The position numbers were made by a program, and so were the translations under genes. Positions 53,615 to 62,800 of a stretch of 64,000 nt of DNA are shown piece after piece; positions within the stretch are counted from its first letter, which is position 1, and each line of letters begins with the position of its first letter. The notes under the pieces are model-generated. The model searched no databases. It was not told the origin of the DNA and saw only the letters and a program-made list of their open reading frames with translations. Source of the DNA: an uncultured Lachnospiraceae bacterium (GTDB lineage: Bacteria > Bacillota > Clostridia > Lachnospirales > Lachnospiraceae); contig CAMFDG010000006.1 in the NCBI GenBank assembly GCA_945949045.1, positions 1 through 64,000 of the forward strand, given 5' to 3'.

Positions 53615-54310
53615 ATGAAGCGAATTTTATTGAAGCTCAGCGGGGAGGCTCTTGCCGGTGACAAGCATACCGGTTTTGACGAGCCGACAGTTACGGTGGT
53701 TGCCAATCAGGTCAAGAAACTGGTGGATTCCGGTGTGCAGGTGGGAATCGTCATCGGTGGCGGGAATTTCTGGCGTGGACGCACCAGTGAGACCATAGAC
53801 CGCACAAAGGCCGATCAGATCGGCATGCTGGCCACGGTTATGAACTGTATTTACGTTTCCGAGATTTTCCGTTCCGTAGGTATGATGACTGCGGTGCTGA
53901 CACCCTTTGAGTGTGGTTCCATGACCAAGCTTTTTTCAAAGGATCGTGCAAATAAATATTTTGCGCATAATATGGTGGTATTCTTTGCCGGTGGTACAGG
54001 ACACCCGTATTTTTCAACGGATACGGCTACGGTGCTTCGTGCCATCGAGATCGAGGCAGAGGGCATTTATCTGGCTAAGGCTGTGGACGGGGTATACGAC
54101 TGCGATCCGAAGACCCATCCCGAGGCAAAGAAATATGATGAGGTTTCCATTCAGGAGGTCATTGATCAGAAGCTTGCTGTGGTGGATCTGACAGCTTCTG
54201 TCATGTGTATGGAAAACAAAATCCCGATGTATGTATTTGGGCTGAATGAAACAGACAGTATCGTGAATGCGGTGAATGGCAGGTTCCACGGCACGAAGGT
54301 CACTGTTTAG
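53615..54310 (+). CDS. pyrH: UMP kinase
   Basis: This is a 231-residue amino-acid-kinase fold enzyme phosphorylating UMP to UDP. It has MKRILLKLSGEALAG at the start, GIVIGGGNFWRG and AKAVDGVYDCDPK. Bacterial UMP kinases are allosteric hexamers regulated by GTP and UTP. No separate promoter is visible. frr follows 28 bases after the stop. Confidence 0.97.
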   Translation: MKRILLKLSGEALAGDKHTGFDEPTVTVVANQVKKLVDSGVQVGIVIGGGNFWRGRTSETIDRTKADQIGMLATVMNCIYVSEIFRSVGMMTAVLTPFECGSMTKLFSKDRANKYFAHNMVVFFAGGTGHPYFSTDTATVLRAIEIEAEGIYLAKAVDGVYDCDPKTHPEAKKYDEVSIQEVIDQKLAVVDLTASVMCMENKIPMYVFGLNETDSIVNAVNGRFHGTKVTV

Positions 54311-54338
54311 GATGTGTCAAAATCAGGAGGAGAAAAAG

Positions 54339-54893
54339 ATGGATGAGAGATTAGGAGTTTTTGAAGATAAGATGGCGAAATCCCTCGCCAATCTGCAGGA
54401 AGAATACGCAGGCATCCGCGCAGGACGTGCCAATCCCCATGTATTGGACAAGCTTCGTGTAGACTATTACGGCACACCGTCTCCGATTCAGAGTGTTGCC
54501 AATGTCAGTGTTCCGGAGCCGCGTATGATTCAGATTCAGCCATGGGAAGCATCCATGGTGAAGGAAATTGAGAAGGCAATTCTTAGTTCGGATCTTGGAA
54601 TTAACCCAACCAATGATGGAAAAACGATCCGTCTGGTATTTCCGGAGCTTACGGAGGAACGGCGTAAGGAACTGGCAAAGGACATTAAGAAAAAGGGCGA
54701 AGGCGCGAAGGTGGCTGTACGCAACATTCGAAGAGATGCGATGGATCACTTTAAGAAGATCGGAAAGGCAGAGGATATTTCCGAGGATGAGATCAAGGAT
54801 CTGGAGGATGGAATTCAGAAGCTGACGGATTCCTACGTAGCGAAGATTGACAAGGCAGTGGATGCCAAGTCAGAGGAGATTCTTACTGTATAA
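54339..54893 (+). CDS. frr: Ribosome recycling factor
   Basis: This is a 184-residue protein that splits post-termination ribosomes with EF-G. It has the family features YAGIRAGRANPHVLDKLRVDYYG (quoted in part) and INPTNDGKTIRLVFPELTEERRKEL. The tracked start 21 codons upstream overlaps pyrH. The chosen ATG has AGGAGG behind it and begins MDERLGVFEDKM. A terminator follows directly. Confidence 0.97.
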   Translation: MDERLGVFEDKMAKSLANLQEEYAGIRAGRANPHVLDKLRVDYYGTPSPIQSVANVSVPEPRMIQIQPWEASMVKEIEKAILSSDLGINPTNDGKTIRLVFPELTEERRKELAKDIKKKGEGAKVAVRNIRRDAMDHFKKIGKAEDISEDEIKDLEDGIQKLTDSYVAKIDKAVDAKSEEILTV

Positions 54894-54900
54894 TGTTTGC

Positions 54901-54934
54901 AAGGGACATTGCCGCTGGCAGATGTCCCTTTTTT
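54901..54934 (+). terminator. Intrinsic terminator between frr and uppS
   Basis: AAGGGACAT (54901-54909) pairs perfectly with ATGTCCCTT (54922-54930), with an inner TGCC/GGCA stem, and is followed by six T residues. It stands inside an otherwise tight essential-gene run. No promoter is visible between it and uppS. Confidence 0.85.
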
Positions 54935-54961
54935 GGCAGGATAAAAGGTTTGAGGTGTACT

Positions 54962-55669
54962 ATGAATATTCCGAAGCATGTTGCAATTATTCTGGACGGT
55001 AACGGAAGATGGGCTAAGAGCAAGGGGATGCCACGCAATTACGGGCATACCATTGGTGCAAAAAATGTGGAGACGGTATGTCAGGCAGCGGATGAGCTTG
55101 GGATCAAGTATCTGACGCTCTACGCGTTTTCCACGGAGAACTGGAACCGTCCGGAGAGCGAAGTGGAAGCACTGATGAAGCTTTTGGAGAGCTATCTGAA
55201 AAACTGTGTCAGGACCGCAGATAAAAATAATATGAGGGTCCGGGTCATCGGAGAGCTCCATCGTCTTTCGGAAAAATTCCAGACCAGGATCAGCGAGCTG
55301 GAGAAGGCCTCTGCTTCCAATACAGGTCTGAATCTGACGATTGCAATCAATTATGGCAGCCGGGATGAAATGCTTCGTGCCATGCGTCATATGATCGGGG
55401 ATGTGAAGGCGGGGCGTCTTTCGGAAAATGCTATTGATGAGCAGGTTTTTTCCTCCTATCTCGATACGAGGGATCTGCCGGATCCGGATCTTCTGATCCG
55501 AACCAGTGGGGAACAGCGGCTTTCCAATTATCTGCTGTGGCAGCTTGCCTATACGGAATTTTATTTTACAGATGTGCCCTGGCCGGATTTTCACAAAAAG
55601 GAATTGGAAGAGGCCATCAGAGCGTATAATAATCGTGACCGCAGGTTTGGCGGCCTCACGGAGGAATAA
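54962..55669 (+). CDS. uppS: Undecaprenyl diphosphate synthase
   Basis: This is a 235-residue cis-prenyltransferase making the C55 lipid carrier for cell-wall synthesis. The N-terminal HVAIILDGNGRWAKSKGMPR substrate motif (quoted in part), LYAFSTENWNRP and RTSGEQRLSNYLLWQ are diagnostic. The tracked start 23 codons upstream runs through the terminator. The chosen ATG has GAGGTG behind it. Confidence 0.97.
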   Translation: MNIPKHVAIILDGNGRWAKSKGMPRNYGHTIGAKNVETVCQAADELGIKYLTLYAFSTENWNRPESEVEALMKLLESYLKNCVRTADKNNMRVRVIGELHRLSEKFQTRISELEKASASNTGLNLTIAINYGSRDEMLRAMRHMIGDVKAGRLSENAIDEQVFSSYLDTRDLPDPDLLIRTSGEQRLSNYLLWQLAYTEFYFTDVPWPDFHKKELEEAIRAYNNRDRRFGGLTEE

Positions 55670-55680
55670 GGAGCAGAAAT

Positions 55681-56481
55681 ATGTTTAAAACCAGACTTTT
55701 AAGCGGAATCGTGCTAGTGATTCTTGCAATCCTTCTGATCGTTTCCGGGGGAGAGGTGCTGCTTTTCTCGACACTGGTAGTATCCTGTATCGGGATGTTT
55801 GAATTGTACCGGGTGTTTCAGGTGGAAAAATCTCTTCTTGCGCTAGCGGGATATCTTGCGGCGGTTGTATTCTACTGTAATTTGGAGTGGACGTTTCTGC
55901 CGGATATCCTGATGCTGTTTATGGGATTTATGATTCTATTGATGTTTATTTATGTATTTTCCTATCCGAAGTACAAGGCTGATCAGGTGATGGCTGTCTT
56001 TTTCGGCGTGTTTTACGTGGCGGTGATGCTGTCCTATGTGTATCAGATCCGGATGCTGGAAAATGGGCTGTATCTGGCGTTTCTGGTGTTTTTCTGTTCC
56101 TGGGGATGCGACACCTGTGCCTACTGTGTGGGGATGCTGATCGGAAAGCATAAGATGTCACCGAAGTTAAGCCCGAAAAAGTCCATCGAGGGAGCGGTAG
56201 GCGGCGTCCTGGGATCGGCACTGCTCACCGCGCTGTACTGTTTTATTTTCCGGGGCCCCATGGCACTGACCGGGGCAGAAATCGGAATTCTTGCGCTGAT
56301 TGCGGCAATTGCCGGGCTTATTTCTATGGTGGGAGACCTGACGGCATCGGCCATCAAGAGAAATTATGATATCAAGGATTACGGTCATCTGATTCCGGGA
56401 CACGGCGGCATTCTGGACCGTTTTGACAGTATGATTATCACAGCACCGATCATTTACTTTTTGGCGCTTCATATGTTGTAA
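55681..56481 (+). CDS. cdsA: Phosphatidate cytidylyltransferase
   Basis: This is a 266-residue membrane enzyme with about seven or eight helices that makes CDP-diacylglycerol for phospholipid synthesis. The C-terminal signature SMVGDLTASAIKRNYDIKDYGHLIPGHGGILDRFDS (quoted in part) is the CdsA motif. It starts 11 bases after uppS. uppS-cdsA-dxr is the usual order. Confidence 0.96.
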   Translation: MFKTRLLSGIVLVILAILLIVSGGEVLLFSTLVVSCIGMFELYRVFQVEKSLLALAGYLAAVVFYCNLEWTFLPDILMLFMGFMILLMFIYVFSYPKYKADQVMAVFFGVFYVAVMLSYVYQIRMLENGLYLAFLVFFCSWGCDTCAYCVGMLIGKHKMSPKLSPKKSIEGAVGGVLGSALLTALYCFIFRGPMALTGAEIGILALIAAIAGLISMVGDLTASAIKRNYDIKDYGHLIPGHGGILDRFDSMIITAPIIYFLALHML

Positions 56482-56509
56482 AACAGGAGAGACAAAAGTG
56501 GAGGAAATT

Positions 56510-57652
56510 ATGAGAAAGATTGCAGTTCTGGGATCGACAGGCTCCATCGGGACGCAGACCTTGTCCGTAGTGGAGGAGCATAAGGATCTGGAGGTTGCCG
56601 CTCTTGCCTGCGGGGGCAATATTGTGCTTCTGGAGGAGCAGATGCGCAAATTCCATCCGAGCCTGGTGGCTGTCTGGGAGGAAGAAAAGGCAAAAGATCT
56701 ACGCATCTGCACCGCAGATCTCGCTATTCCGGTACGCTCCGGGATGGAGGGACTTATCGAAGTGGCAACGCTGGAGGGGGTAGAGCTTCTGGTGACAGCC
56801 ATTGTGGGGATGCTGGGCATCCGGCCGACGATGGCGGCTATTGAGGCAGGAAAGACGATTGCACTTGCCAACAAGGAAACCCTGGTGACCGCAGGACATC
56901 TGATTATGCCGCTGGCAAAGAAGCATGGTGTGGATATCCTTCCGGTGGACAGTGAGCACAGCGCGATATTTCAGTCCCTGCAGGGCAATGAAAACAATTC
57001 GGTTCACCGGATTCTTTTGACGGCTTCCGGAGGTCCCTTTCGCGGGAAAACAAAAAAGGAGCTTGCGAGTGTCCGACCGGAAGAGGCCCTTAAGCACCCC
57101 AATTGGTCTATGGGGAAAAAGGTGACGATTGATTCCTCCACCATGGTCAACAAGGGACTGGAGGTCATGGAGGCAAAATGGCTGTTTCATGTGAATCCGG
57201 ATCAGATCACGGTAATGGTGCACCCTCAGAGCATTGTCCACTCGGCTGTGGAGTACGAGGATGGAGCGGTGATGGCACAGCTTGGTACACCGGATATGCG
57301 GCTGCCGATTCAGTATGCACTTTATTATCCCAGAAGGAGAACCCTGTCAGGGAAAAAGCTGGATCTGTTTGAAATTGCTTCGCTGACCTTTGAAAAGCCG
57401 GATCTGGATACGTTCCGTGGTCTGGCACTGGCTTACGAGGCAATTGACAGAGGGGGCAATGTGCCCACCATGTATAATGCGGCCAACGAGCGGGCCGTTG
57501 CGCTGTTTCTGGAGCATAAGATCAACTATCCGGAGATTCCGGAGATCATTGCCTACGCAATGGAGCAGTGTGAATTTAAAGAGCATCCGAATCTGGATGA
57601 AATTTTGGAAACTGAGAAAGAAGCCTATGAATGGATAGGAAGCAGGTGGTAA
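56510..57652 (+). CDS. dxr: 1-Deoxy-D-xylulose-5-phosphate reductoisomerase
   Basis: This is a 380-residue enzyme of the MEP isoprenoid pathway, converting DXP to MEP with NADPH. The NADPH-binding VLGSTGSIGTQTL, the substrate motifs PVDSEHSAIFQ and LTASGGPFR, and NWSMGKKVTIDSSTMVNKG (quoted in part) are all intact. The tracked GTG start is four codons upstream. GGAGG lies five bases before the chosen ATG. Confidence 0.97.
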   Translation: MRKIAVLGSTGSIGTQTLSVVEEHKDLEVAALACGGNIVLLEEQMRKFHPSLVAVWEEEKAKDLRICTADLAIPVRSGMEGLIEVATLEGVELLVTAIVGMLGIRPTMAAIEAGKTIALANKETLVTAGHLIMPLAKKHGVDILPVDSEHSAIFQSLQGNENNSVHRILLTASGGPFRGKTKKELASVRPEEALKHPNWSMGKKVTIDSSTMVNKGLEVMEAKWLFHVNPDQITVMVHPQSIVHSAVEYEDGAVMAQLGTPDMRLPIQYALYYPRRRTLSGKKLDLFEIASLTFEKPDLDTFRGLALAYEAIDRGGNVPTMYNAANERAVALFLEHKINYPEIPEIIAYAMEQCEFKEHPNLDEILETEKEAYEWIGSRW

Positions 57653-57653
57653 T

Positions 57654-58706
57654 TTGGCTGGACGAATTTTATCTTTTGTTGTTGCGTTTTTCATTTTTAG
57701 TATTGTGATTCTTTTCCACGAGCTGGGACATTTTCTGCTGGCGAAAGCAAACGGGGTGAAGGTCAATGAATTTTGTTTGGGACTGGGACCTACGATTTGC
57801 GGGATCCGGAGAGGAGAGACCAAGTATTCCATTAAGCTTTTCCCTTTTGGAGGAGCCTGTATGATGGAGGGTGAGGATGAGGAGTCTCCGGATGAACGGG
57901 CTTTCGGCAGAAAATCCGTATGGGCCCGGATGAGTGTTGTCTTTGCAGGGCCGTTTTTTAATTTTATTCTGGCCTTTGTCTTTGCCTTTATTCTCATGAG
58001 CTGTATCGGCTATGATAAGCCGGTTCTGACCGGAGTGACAGATGGTTTTCCGGCGCAGGAGGCAGGACTGAAAGAGGGGGATGAGATCGTAAAAATCAAT
58101 CATCTTTCCATTCATTTTGCAAGGGAGATCAGCTATTATTCTACCTTCCATGCGGGAGAGACGGTGGAGATCACCTATCTCCGTGACGGAAAGAAATACG
58201 AGACCACCTTCACACCAAAGCTGGATCAGGAATCCGGCCGGTATCTCTACGGAATCAACTACAACGTCAATATCCGGGAAAAGGGAAACATTCTCATAAA
58301 TCTGAAAAACAGTTTTTATGAGCTGCGGTACTGGATTTATTCTACCATTCAGAGCCTTCGTATGCTGATCACCGGCAAGGTATCTGCCAATGAACTGATG
58401 GGTCCTGTTGGTATTGTCAAGAACGTGGGGGATGTGTTCCAGGAATCTGTCCAGACAGACGGTTACTATTGGGCCTTCCTAAATATGCTGAACTGGGCGA
58501 TTCTTCTGTCTGCAAATCTCGGCGTGATGAATCTGCTGCCGATTCCGGCACTGGATGGCGGACGTCTGGTGTTTTTGATCGTGGAGGCAATCCGCAGAAA
58601 GCGTATCGACCCCAACAAGGAGGGCATGGTGAACCTTGTGGGGCTGGTGATCTTATTCGGCCTTATGTTTGTGGTGCTGTTCAATGATATCAGGAAGCTT
58701 TTCTAG
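57654..58706 (+). CDS. rseP: Site-2 intramembrane metalloprotease RseP/RasP
   Basis: This is a 350-residue membrane protease. The zinc-binding HELGHF (His22, Glu23, His26) lies in the first helix, a single PDZ domain spans about residues 115-195, and the third-ligand motif NLLPIPALDGG lies near residue 298. It cleaves anti-sigma factors and signal-peptide remnants. It starts at TTG, with AGGTGG five bases upstream, one base after dxr. Confidence 0.95.
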   Translation: MAGRILSFVVAFFIFSIVILFHELGHFLLAKANGVKVNEFCLGLGPTICGIRRGETKYSIKLFPFGGACMMEGEDEESPDERAFGRKSVWARMSVVFAGPFFNFILAFVFAFILMSCIGYDKPVLTGVTDGFPAQEAGLKEGDEIVKINHLSIHFAREISYYSTFHAGETVEITYLRDGKKYETTFTPKLDQESGRYLYGINYNVNIREKGNILINLKNSFYELRYWIYSTIQSLRMLITGKVSANELMGPVGIVKNVGDVFQESVQTDGYYWAFLNMLNWAILLSANLGVMNLLPIPALDGGRLVFLIVEAIRRKRIDPNKEGMVNLVGLVILFGLMFVVLFNDIRKLF

Positions 58707-58762
58707 GCGGCTTTCTTTGAGTACCTTACAAAACGATATGAAAAAAAGAGATTGAGGGAAGT

Positions 58763-59818
58763 ATGAATAGAAATCAGACAAGAGAAGTGAAAATCGGAGA
58801 ACACATCATCGGCGGAGGCCATCCCATCGCCATCCAGTCTATGACCAATACCAGGACAGAGGATGTGGCAGCTACGGTGGAGCAGATTCACAGGCTCACC
58901 AGGGCCGGCTGTGAAATCATTCGCTGTGCAGTGCCCACCATGGAGGCTGCGGAGGCTCTGACGGAGATAAAAAGGCAGATCACGATTCCGCTGGTGGCGG
59001 ATATCCATTTTGACTATAAGCTGGCTATTGCGGCCATCCGGCACGGAGCGGACAAAATCAGGATCAATCCGGGCAATATCGGAAGCACAGAGCGGGTCCG
59101 GGCAGTGGTGGACGCGGCAAGAGAGCGTAATATTCCCATTCGTGTGGGTGTGAACAGTGGTTCTCTGGAGAAGGAACTGGTGGAGAAATACCACGGCGTC
59201 ACGGCAGAGGGCATTGTTGAGAGCGCACTGGATAAGGTGAAGCTGATTGAGGATATGGGCTATGATAATCTGGTAATCAGTATTAAATCCTCGGATGTGA
59301 TGATGTGCGTGAAGGCCCACGAGCTGATTGCGGAAAAGACGAATCATCCCCTGCATGTGGGAATCACGGAAGCCGGAACCATTATCAGTGGCAATATTAA
59401 ATCCGCGATTGGCCTGGGACTGATTCTAAATCAGGGAATTGGGGATACCATACGGGTTTCCCTGACCGGAGATCCCCTGGAGGAGATCAAATCTGCCAAA
59501 CTGATTTTACGGACTCTGGGGCTCAGGAAGGGTGGCATCGAGGTGGTGTCCTGTCCGACCTGTGGAAGAACCAAGATCAATTTGATTGAACTGGCAAATC
59601 AGGTGGAAACCATGGTTTCGGAATTTCCGCTGGATATCAAGGTGGCAGTGATGGGCTGTGTTGTGAACGGACCGGGCGAGGCAAAGGAAGCGGATATCGG
59701 AATCGCCGGTGGTATCGGTGAGGGTCTCATTATCAAGCATGGGGAGGTTTACAAGAAGGTTCCGGAGGACAGGCTGCTGTCTGAGCTTCGTCATGAGTTG
59801 GAGAACTGGGAGGAATAA
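58763..59818 (+). CDS. ispG: 4-Hydroxy-3-methylbut-2-en-1-yl diphosphate synthase IspG
   Basis: This is a 351-residue Fe-S enzyme of the MEP pathway that follows Dxr metabolically. The TIM barrel begins with IGGGHPIAIQSMTNTRTED, and the C-terminal cluster domain has the cysteines in SCPTCGRTKINL and VMGCVVNGPGEAKEADIG. TTGAGGGAAG precedes the ATG. polC starts two bases after the stop. Confidence 0.97.
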   Translation: MNRNQTREVKIGEHIIGGGHPIAIQSMTNTRTEDVAATVEQIHRLTRAGCEIIRCAVPTMEAAEALTEIKRQITIPLVADIHFDYKLAIAAIRHGADKIRINPGNIGSTERVRAVVDAARERNIPIRVGVNSGSLEKELVEKYHGVTAEGIVESALDKVKLIEDMGYDNLVISIKSSDVMMCVKAHELIAEKTNHPLHVGITEAGTIISGNIKSAIGLGLILNQGIGDTIRVSLTGDPLEEIKSAKLILRTLGLRKGGIEVVSCPTCGRTKINLIELANQVETMVSEFPLDIKVAVMGCVVNGPGEAKEADIGIAGGIGEGLIIKHGEVYKKVPEDRLLSELRHELENWEE

Positions 59819-59820
59819 GA

Positions 59821-62800
59821 ATGGCAAAGGCTTTCAAGGAGGCTTTTCCGACCCTGCAGCTTTCTGAAGAGCTGCAGGGTCTTTTAGAAACGGCAGAGGT
59901 GACAAAGATCAGTGCGAATCGTGAATATACACACATTCGCATTTATTTGCGTGCCAGGAGACTGATCTTTAAAAAGAATATCTGGCAGCTGGAGAAGGAG
60001 ATTGCTTCCCAGATTTTCAAAAATAAGGAGATCTGGGTCACTGTGATTGAGTCTTTTGAATTGTCAGAACAGTATACACCCCAGTCACTAATGGAAATTT
60101 ACAGAGACAGTATTCTGGATGAGCTGGAATCCTACAGCATCCTGGAATACAATGCCCTTCGGACCGCCCAGATGGAATTCGATTCGCCGAAGCATATGAA
60201 ACTAATTCTGGATGATACCATCATTGCCAGGGAGCGCAGTGATGAAATTCTGGAATTTCTGGAAAAGGTGGTCTGTGAGCGCTGCGGGATGGATTTTATT
60301 ATCACGCCGGTGCTCCGGGAGCACCAGGAGAGCAAGTACCGGAAAAATTCTGAAATACAGATTGAGCAGGAGGTTGCCGAGATCTCAAGACGTGTTCGTT
60401 CGGTACTTCAGTCTCAGGGTGCTGAGGCAGGTATGGAACCGGCGGGAAACCAGGAGCCTGTGATCTCCGGGAAAGATGGGGGATTCGAGAAAAAGGCCGA
60501 CGCCGGCGGACAGCCGGTGGATAAGTCCGGGCAGACAGCGAAGTCAGAAGCTGGAAAAAGAACGACTGCCTATACGAAAAAGGGTGAATTCCGCCGAAAG
60601 TTTGAGCGGGATCATCAAAATAAATCCATGAACCCGGATGTGCTGTACGGCAGAGATTTTGAGGAGGAACCAACCCCAATCGAAAAGATTGACGGCCCTA
60701 TCGGCGAGGTGGTCATCCGCGGAGAGGTTCTGTCCGTAGATACGAGAGAGATTCGAAATGAGAAAACCATCATTATTTTTTCCATGACGGATTTTACGGA
60801 TACCATTGTGCTGAAGGTGTTTGCGAAAAATGAGGATGTTCCGGAGCTGCTGAAGGGAATCTCAACAGGAAAATTCATTAAGGTCAAGGGCGTTGCCACT
60901 ATTGATAAATTTGACAGTGATCTGACCATCGGTTCTATCGTCGGAATTAAGAAGACGGCCGATTTCAGGACGGTGCGTGTGGACAACAGTGCCCAAAAGA
61001 GGGTGGAGCTTCACTGTCACACCAAGATGAGTGATATGGACGGAGTCTCGGATGTCAAGGATATTGTAAAGCGGGCCATGAAATGGGGACATAAGGCCAT
61101 TGCGATTACGGACCACGGCGACGTGCAGGCCTTTCCGGATGCCAATCATACGGTCGAGGGAAATGAGGACTTTAAGGTCATTTACGGCGTGGAAGCATAC
61201 CTGGTGGATGATTTAAAGGATATTGTGACGGACAGCGGGAACCAGTCTTTAGACGGGGATTATGTGGTGTTTGACCTGGAGACCACGGGCTTTAGTCCGG
61301 AGAGCAACCGAATCATCGAGATCGGAGCAGTGAAGGTACAGGAGGGGAAAATTACAGATCGATTTTCTACCTTTGTCAACCCGAAAGTTCCAATTCCCTT
61401 CCGTATCGAGCAGCTTACTTCCATTAATGATTCCATGGTGATCGATGCGCCAGCCATCGAGCAGGTGCTGCCGGAGTTTATGGAATTCTGCAAGGGCTGT
61501 GTAATGGTGGCCCACAACGCAGATTTCGATATGAGTTTTATCAAGAAAAACTGCTTGAGGCAGGGGATGGAATGCCGGCCGACGATCGTGGACACCGTTG
61601 GTCTCGCCCGGATTCTTCTGCCAAATCTGAACCGGTTTAAGCTGGATACGGTGGCCAAGGCCCTGGGCGTGTCCCTGGATAATCACCATCGGGCGGTGGA
61701 TGATGCGGGCTGTACTGCGGAGATTTTCGTTAAATTTATTGAGATGCTTAAGGCGCGTGGTATCACCGCATTGGATGAGGTAAACCGCCTGGGAAGCTCC
61801 TCTGTGGAAAATGTGCAGAAACTTCCTACCTATCATGCAATCATTCTGGCCACCTGTGATCAGGGACGTACGAATCTCTACCGGCTGGTATCCTTAGCTC
61901 ATATCAAGTATTACAATCGAAGGCCAAGGATCCCCAAGAGTGAGTTCTTAAAATACAGGGACGGACTGCTCATCGGATCTGCCTGTGAGGCGGGAGAACT
62001 TTACCGGGCGATCTTAAATGCAAGACCTCAGGAGGAGATCGCCCGGCTGGTGGAATTCTATGATTATTTAGAAATCCAGCCTCTGGGAAACAATGCCTTT
62101 CTGGTGAGGGATGAGGATTCCCCGGTGGCCTCCGAGGAGGATCTGATAGAAATCAATAAAAAAATTGTAAAGCTGGGTGAGGAGTTTCATAAGCCGGTGG
62201 TGGCTACCTGTGATGTGCATTTCCTGGATCCGGAGGACGAGATCTACCGGCGCATCATCATGTGCGGCCAGGGCTTTAAGGATGCGGACGAACAGGCGCC
62301 CCTTTATCTTCGCACCACAGAGGAGATGCTGAAGGAATTTGAGTATCTGGGAAGCGAAAAGGCAGAGGAGGTGGTTATTACAAACCCGAACCGGATCGCG
62401 GATATGTGCGAGCGCATTTCTCCGGTTCGTCCTGACAAGTGCCCGCCGGTCATTGAAAATTCGGATCAGATGCTCCGGGATATCTGCTACAATAAGGCCC
62501 ACAAGATGTACGGGGATCCTCTGCCTGAGATCGTGCAGGAGCGTCTGGAGCGTGAACTGAATTCCATCATCAGCAATGGCTATGCCGTGATGTATATTAT
62601 CGCCCAGAAGCTGGTGTGGAAATCCAATGAGGACGGCTATCTGGTGGGATCCCGTGGTTCTGTCGGAAGCTCCTTTGTGGCCACCATGGCCGGAATTACG
62701 GAGGTGAATCCGCTGCATGCCCACTATCTTTGCAAGCATTGTAAATACAGCGATTTCGATTCCGAGCTGGTACAGTCCTATTCGGGGCGGGGCGGCTGCG

